Shown here: piece by piece, positions 60,385-64,000 of the stretch | Position numbering within the stretch: the first letter of the stretch is position 1 | Layout of the letters: each line of letters begins with the position of its first letter | Notes under the pieces: generated by a model | Seen by the model: only the letters and a program-made list of their open reading frames with translations | The model's database searches: none | Told to the model about the DNA's origin: nothing | Made by a program: the position numbers and the translations under genes | From: Acidobacteriota bacterium | Lineage (GTDB): Bacteria > Acidobacteriota > Blastocatellia > Pyrinomonadales > Pyrinomonadaceae | Assembly: GCA_019639135.1 (NCBI GenBank) | Contig: JAHBSL010000011.1 | Coordinates: 62,001 to 126,000 of the forward strand | DNA length: 64,000 nucleotides | Direction of reading: 5' to 3'

Positions 60385-61560
60385 GTGAACGAAAGGATCA
60401 CAGAATTCATCAAGGCTTTCGCCGATGCTCTCGAGGCAGGCACCTTCGTCAAGCTTACACTCGGGAATTATAAGGGCACGGACGAACATCTGCAAAAGAT
60501 ATTCCTCCGCCGGTTAACCACCCGCAAGGGCGAGCGGATGCTTTTTCAGTATCGCTACGATATGCGCGACGTGGTTAAGAACTACGAACTCGGCGAGGCC
60601 CGGGAACGGCTCGAAAAATATCTCGGCTCGGGCTTTCGAAATTCGCACCTCTTTACCACCGAGAACGATTTTCAGCTCGATATCGGCAAGCGAAACGCCA
60701 GGCTGAACAAGGGCAAGCCGACCTTCCGGACTCTTCCGCAAAAGCACCACGACCGCGAGAAACATCACCTCATCGATCCCGGCTCTGAATACCTGCGGGC
60801 ACTTGGCATCTCGTCGGAGGACGGCAAGATCCGCTCCGATCAACGCGATAAATGGAAGCAGATAAATAAATTCGTCGAGGTGGTCGATGGGCTTGTCGAG
60901 CGTTCGGACTTGAAAGCCAAAGGCGAGATCTCGGCCGTCGATATGGGCTGCGGAAAGGGCTATCTGACCTTTGCACTATACGACCATCTGGTCAACAACC
61001 GCGGCATTGCGGCCGCCATAACCGGCATCGATCGGCGTGCAGACCTGATGGAAACCTGCGCGAGCATTGCCAAGGCCTGTGATTTCGAGGGTTTGAGTTT
61101 CCGTGTCGGCGATATCGCTGGTGCCGAGATCGGCCGGCCGGATATCCTCATCGCCCTTCACGCCTGCGATACGGCGACCGACGATGCCCTTGCCCGGGGC
61201 GTCGCGGCCGGGGCGAGCATCATCGTCGCGGCACCGTGCTGCCACCAGCAGGTACGGAAGCAGCTCCAACCGCCCGCGGAACTTGCCGAGATCCTAAAGC
61301 ACCCGGTATTGCTTGAAAGGACCGCCGAAACTCTGACCGACGGCCTCCGTTCGATGCTCCTTGAGAGCCGGGGCTATGCGACCAAGCTGTTCGAGTTCGT
61401 CGCGACAGAGCACACGCCGAAGAACAACATGCTGGTCGCCGTAAAGGAACACGAGGCTGACGTCGAAAAGGCGAACGCCGCACGCGAGCTAATGGCCCGC
61501 TACGGCATCAACGAGCAACGCCTTGCAGCCGAGCTTTCCGCACAGGCTATTTCAGCTTAA
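60385..61560 (+). CDS. SAM-dependent methyltransferase (Methyltransf_32-like)
   Basis: About 391 residues from the GTG at 60385 (VNERITEFIKAFADAL); a TTG start further upstream is less likely. An N-terminal helical domain includes FLRRLTTRKGERMLFQYRYDMRDVVKNYEL. A Rossmann methyltransferase domain follows with motif I ISAVDMGCGKGYLTFALYDHL, ITGIDRRADLMETC, and the segment DILIALHACDTATDDALARG...IIVAAPCCHQQVRKQL. The APCCHQ signature is that of the GSTCD/METTL-like group acting on RNA or protein of unknown identity. Its 3' end overlaps the convergent gene by 14 bp. Confidence 0.88.
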   Translation: MNERITEFIKAFADALEAGTFVKLTLGNYKGTDEHLQKIFLRRLTTRKGERMLFQYRYDMRDVVKNYELGEARERLEKYLGSGFRNSHLFTTENDFQLDIGKRNARLNKGKPTFRTLPQKHHDREKHHLIDPGSEYLRALGISSEDGKIRSDQRDKWKQINKFVEVVDGLVERSDLKAKGEISAVDMGCGKGYLTFALYDHLVNNRGIAAAITGIDRRADLMETCASIAKACDFEGLSFRVGDIAGAEIGRPDILIALHACDTATDDALARGVAAGASIIVAAPCCHQQVRKQLQPPAELAEILKHPVLLERTAETLTDGLRSMLLESRGYATKLFEFVATEHTPKNNMLVAVKEHEADVEKANAARELMARYGINEQRLAAELSAQAISA

Positions 61561-62086
61561 AGGAAGGAAAAACCACCTCATCTATCGGCCGCTCGGCACC
61601 TGCCAAGGTCAGGCAAAAGAAGGCATAGATCTCCCGCCCGCGGTTGCCGATCCAAAAGCGTCCCCGGACCTCGCCTGCGGTGAACGACTGGTCATAGCCT
61701 GGCATACCCGCGTACGTTATCTTCTTCTCGGAGCCGAGCTCGAGCTTTGAGGCATCTACAAGTCCGGTCTTGTCGTCCTTGATCGAACCCATTATTCCAT
61801 CGCGAAACCCGCGAAAGAACGTCAGCCGGTCCGCCGCCGCATTATCCTTACTGATATCGATATCGGTTTGGCGGGCAAAAACAACAACGCCCTGCTTGTT
61901 TGCTGCAGTAAAGATCGGATAACCCTCGGCCGTATCCATTTCGGGCTCAGCGGGCATTGCAACTGAGACCTTTCCGTCAAGCAGGTCATAGACCTTCCAG
62001 CCCACGGGCAGTTCGGCTTGAGCATTTACAAGAGAGAAACTTACCAGAAGCATCGCCAGAATGGCGAAAAGATGTGATTTTTTCAT
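61547..62086 (-). CDS. Secreted hypothetical protein (179 aa)
   Basis: Starts at the ATG at 62086. Signal peptide (LFAILAMLLVSFSLVNAQA). The mature protein (WKVYDLLDGKVSVAMPAEPEMDTAEGYPIFTAANKQGVVVFARQTDI...GRFWIGNRGREIYAFFCLT) resembles small periplasmic proteins with PsbP/LpqN-like alpha-beta folds, seen mainly in the FxVxxPxxP start. No specific function. Confidence 0.72.
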   Translation of the reverse strand: MKKSHLFAILAMLLVSFSLVNAQAELPVGWKVYDLLDGKVSVAMPAEPEMDTAEGYPIFTAANKQGVVVFARQTDIDISKDNAAADRLTFFRGFRDGIMGSIKDDKTGLVDASKLELGSEKKITYAGMPGYDQSFTAGEVRGRFWIGNRGREIYAFFCLTLAGAERPIDEVVFPSFKLK

Positions 62087-62156
62087 TTTATGTGCGGGCG
62101 AGCCTCTTGCTCCGCCGTATGCGGATGATAGCCGAAACCAAACTCCCACGCAATAG

Positions 62157-62184
62157 AAAAGACCCGGGCCTTCGACCGGGCCTT
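62157..62184 (-). terminator. Rho-independent terminator (reverse strand)
   Basis: On the reverse strand AAGGCCCGG and CCGGGTCTT pair around TCGAAGGC, followed by TTTC. It ends the 62209-62838 transcript. Confidence 0.75.
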
Positions 62185-62208
62185 CCTTAACCATCGTCAG
62201 TCGGCAGA

Positions 62209-62838
62209 TCAAAACTTAAAGCCGAAAACGTTGGCGTTGCCGATGTTGAATCCTTCGACAAAAGCATCCGTTTCAAATACCGTGTTCAATGCACCGGCCG
62301 CTTCCTGGCGAAGCGTTACGCCAACGCCCGTGATCGAGATGAACTGACCGCTCGCCGAGACCTGTGCATTGCTCAAGTTGAGGTTGAAAAGCGGAATGCG
62401 ACCGACCACCGAGCCATTGGCCGATGCGAGACCGGTGATGATGGGCTGAGCACCGGTCGTATCGATCGCAAACCTTTCGATCTTCACCGCTGCGGAGCCT
62501 CGCTCAAATATGAGGCCGCTCGAGTGAAGGATCTCGCCGCGGAGCGTTTGGGCGTCGAGCGTCGCTCCAGTTATCGGAAAGGTCGCGACGCCGCGGCGAA
62601 TACGGATCCGCGACGAAGACATCACCTCAATATTCAACGACTGGGCCGCGAGGATAAAGCCGTTGCTAAGCCGGACATTCGTCAATCCGGTAGCGAGATT
62701 GATCTGGCCATCGAAGTTCCCTACTGCTTCGTGCTTGGTGGTCGAGTTCGGGTCAAAACCCTCCTCAGTTTTCTGCGCTGTCACCGTCGTGATGGCAAAC
62801 AGGAAAGTAAAAAAGGCAAGAAATGTTTTTCTGATCAT
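62209..62838 (-). CDS. Secreted hypothetical protein (209 aa)
   Basis: Signal peptide (TFLAFFTFLFAITTVTAQ). The mature part is a beta-rich sequence of alternating hydrophobic residues (INLATGLTNVRLSNGFILAAQSLNIEVMSSSRIRIRRGVATFPITGATLDAQTLRGEILHSSGLIFERG). Such a sequence is expected for an OmpA-unrelated beta-sandwich or surface protein. No family recognised. Followed by an intrinsic terminator. Confidence 0.75.
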   Translation of the reverse strand: MIRKTFLAFFTFLFAITTVTAQKTEEGFDPNSTTKHEAVGNFDGQINLATGLTNVRLSNGFILAAQSLNIEVMSSSRIRIRRGVATFPITGATLDAQTLRGEILHSSGLIFERGSAAVKIERFAIDTTGAQPIITGLASANGSVVGRIPLFNLNLSNAQVSASGQFISITGVGVTLRQEAAGALNTVFETDAFVEGFNIGNANVFGFKF

Positions 62839-63039
62839 ATGTTCCCCCTTGAAATTGTTGTATTTACGTTCTCAAAGAAATTCGCCGAAACCTCATACTC
62901 GGATTCACGGTTTCGGGGTGATTTTTTCGAGTAGCCGGAAATTCGGCAGCCATTCGGCGGGTGTCGGGTTTTCTTTGACAAATCGGTCCATCCGCAGGTA
63001 TTCTTAGTGTTTGTCTTTATTATTAGGCAGGTAACCGTA

Positions 63040-63258
63040 ATGAAAGCTGAAATACATCCTAAGTACGACGAGATCACGGTCTCATGCGCATGCGGCCACT
63101 CGTTCCAGACGCGGTCAACGATGGGCGAGGAGCTCCACATCGAAATTTGCTCGGAGTGCCACCCGTTCTTCACCGGCAAGCAGAAGCTCGTCGATACCGC
63201 CGGACGCGTTGACCGCTTTAATAAGCGCTACGCTCGCGGGGCACAGGCCGCGAAGTAA
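63040..63258 (+). CDS. rpmE: 50S ribosomal protein bL31 (zinc-binding form)
   Basis: 72 residues from the ATG at 63040 ([27 protein letters not shown]). Cysteines CAC (about 16-18) and CSEC (about 37-40) form the zinc site of the C+ type, and [24 protein letters not shown] is the conserved core. The next gene, DUF1385/yqhQ, commonly follows rpmE in bacteria. A structured RNA element lies in the 174-bp gap. Confidence 0.97.
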   Translation: MKAEIHPKYDEITVSCACGHSFQTRSTMGEELHIEICSECHPFFTGKQKLVDTAGRVDRFNKRYARGAQAAK

Positions 63259-63317
63259 TTGGTAAAGGTAAAGCTCTGAAAAGCGCGAGAAAACACCTTT
63301 ATTAGAACAACATCGAC

Positions 63318-63416
63318 CGACGCCCGTTCGCGCCGAACGCTTCTTGTATGGCAGAGCACCATACAAAGGCAGGTGAAAACGAACAGGGCGTCGTTCTCAT
63401 TTAGGGCAGAGCACCG
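63318..63416 (+). ncRNA. Candidate structured RNA element between rpmE and yqhQ
   Basis: Outer helix: CGACGCCC-GTTCG (63318-63330) pairs with CGAAC-a-GGGCGTCG (63380-63393), 13 bp with one bulged A. Inner hairpin: TTGTATGG (63344-63351) with CCATACAA (63359-63366), loop CAGAGCA. The loop lies in GGCAGAGCACC, which is repeated exactly at 63405-63415 just before the yqhQ ribosome site GGAGGAG (63420-63426). Probably a cis-regulatory leader of yqhQ; it matches no RNA class I recognise. Confidence 0.55.
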
Positions 63417-63432
63417 TCCGGAGGAGAGCAGC

Positions 63433-64000
63433 ATGAAGAGCAAAAGAGCGTTCGAACGAAGATTGACGCGTTTTATCCATACGGTCTTTGCCGTTGAGCG
63501 AGACCTGATCGTCGGCGGCCAGGCCGTGATGGAAGGCGTAATGATGCGAACGCCGTCGGCATATGCCATCGCCTGCCGCAAGCAGGATGGCTCGATCGTG
63601 ACGACCGCCGAGACGCTGCCGAAATGGAGCGACAAATACAAGTGGCTCAATATTCCCGTGCTCCGTGGCGGTGCGACGCTGATCCAGACGATGGCCCTCG
63701 GCATCAAGGCCTTGAATTTCTCGGCAAAGGTCTTCGAGGACGACCAGCGTGCTCAGGAAGAACCGACCAGGGAAAAGGCGTTCGAACTCGAAGCCGCACT
63801 GGTCGAGGGAACAACGGACGAGAACTTTACCAAGGCACGTACCAAGGTGGTGATGCCGAAACAGAATGCCAAAGCGAGTAAAGGCAGTTCGGCAAGCACC
63901 ATCGGCTCGCTGATCTTCGCCCTCGGCTTCAATATCCTGCTTTTCGTTGTTGCTCCGCTGTTGCTTACGAACGTCGCTTTCATCGCCTTCGGCTGGGCCG
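63433..64000 (+). CDS. yqhQ: DUF1385/YqhQ family membrane protein (C-terminus beyond window)
   Basis: At least 189 residues, open at the right edge. Start ATG at 63433 with GGAGGAG at 63420-63426. The family core is DLIVGGQAVMEGVMMRTPSAYAIACRKQDGSIV...WLNIPVLRGGATLIQTMALGIKALNFSA. It is followed by an acidic/basic linker and a first membrane helix (IGSLIFALGFNILLFVVAPLLL). Function unproven. The rpmE-yqhQ order is widely conserved, usually with prfA and prmC next. Confidence 0.9.
   Translation, partial: MKSKRAFERRLTRFIHTVFAVERDLIVGGQAVMEGVMMRTPSAYAIACRKQDGSIVTTAETLPKWSDKYKWLNIPVLRGGATLIQTMALGIKALNFSAKVFEDDQRAQEEPTREKAFELEAALVEGTTDENFTKARTKVVMPKQNAKASKGSSASTIGSLIFALGFNILLFVVAPLLLTNVAFIAFGWA

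Overview
The window reads as ordinary chromosomal DNA of a GC-rich (roughly 55-60 % by eye) Gram-negative bacterium. I infer Acidobacteriota, probably class Blastocatellia (Pyrinomonadaceae-like). The reasons are the mix of a Ser/Thr kinase fused to PEGA and formylglycine-generating-enzyme domains, EgtB/EgtD, class II ribonucleotide reductase, many FN3 / carboxypeptidase-regulatory / FG-GAP secreted proteins, and a TonB receptor with an N-terminal regulatory-like domain. Nothing in the window names a species. No rRNA, tRNA, IS transposase, prophage or CRISPR array was recognised.

Layout. 1-7 kb: the kinase (cut by the left edge), leuS and a HEAT-repeat protein. 6.7-11 kb: ergothioneine genes egtB-egtD, then birA and coaX. 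11-19 kb: a Tat-type amidase with a metallo-beta-lactamase-fold hydrolase, a helicase lacking its first RecA domain, an M16 protease and two envelope proteins. 19-23 kb: a VapBC-type pair, queC with a four-helix-bundle gene, a class A beta-lactamase-like protein and queE. 23-30 kb: a secreted protein with two pilin-like domains, hslO, nrdJ behind a plausible NrdR box, and a polyferredoxin fused to TPRs. 30-41 kb: a large secreted protein, a repeat-rich spacer, two tandem FN3-dihaem-peroxidase-FG-GAP proteins, a PBP4-type peptidase and an RRM protein. 41-47 kb: a putative metalloprotease, mpl, a FAD oxidoreductase, a histone-deacetylase-family enzyme, a zinc-ribbon protein and an enoyl-CoA hydratase. 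47-54 kb: a Fur-box-preceded TonB receptor, a small CxxC protein, a PhnD/PhnC/PhnE-type ABC importer and an MFS exporter. 54-58.5 kb: a KdpDE-like two-component pair next to kup. 58.5-64 kb: small enzymes and secreted proteins, rpmE, and a DUF1385/YqhQ gene cut by the right edge.

The most unusual property is the repeat content. Short repeats occupy many gaps and also enter genes in frame. leuS carries a pair of GCGGACA-N4-TGTCCGC hairpins next to the KMSKS loop, egtB carries a GC-rich palindrome in its interdomain linker, and nrdJ and the queC 5' end carry octamer repeats. Several spacers are almost entirely tandem 8-nt words (12 units at 21082-21177; AT-rich and CT-rich arrays side by side at 44985-45259) or 7-nt words. 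The other strong candidates for new biology are a nested RNA hairpin between rpmE and yqhQ, the RecA2-only helicase, the duplicated haem-peroxidase/propeller proteins, and the Fur-linked TonB-PhnDCE locus. All functional calls come from reading motifs by eye; no database search was run.
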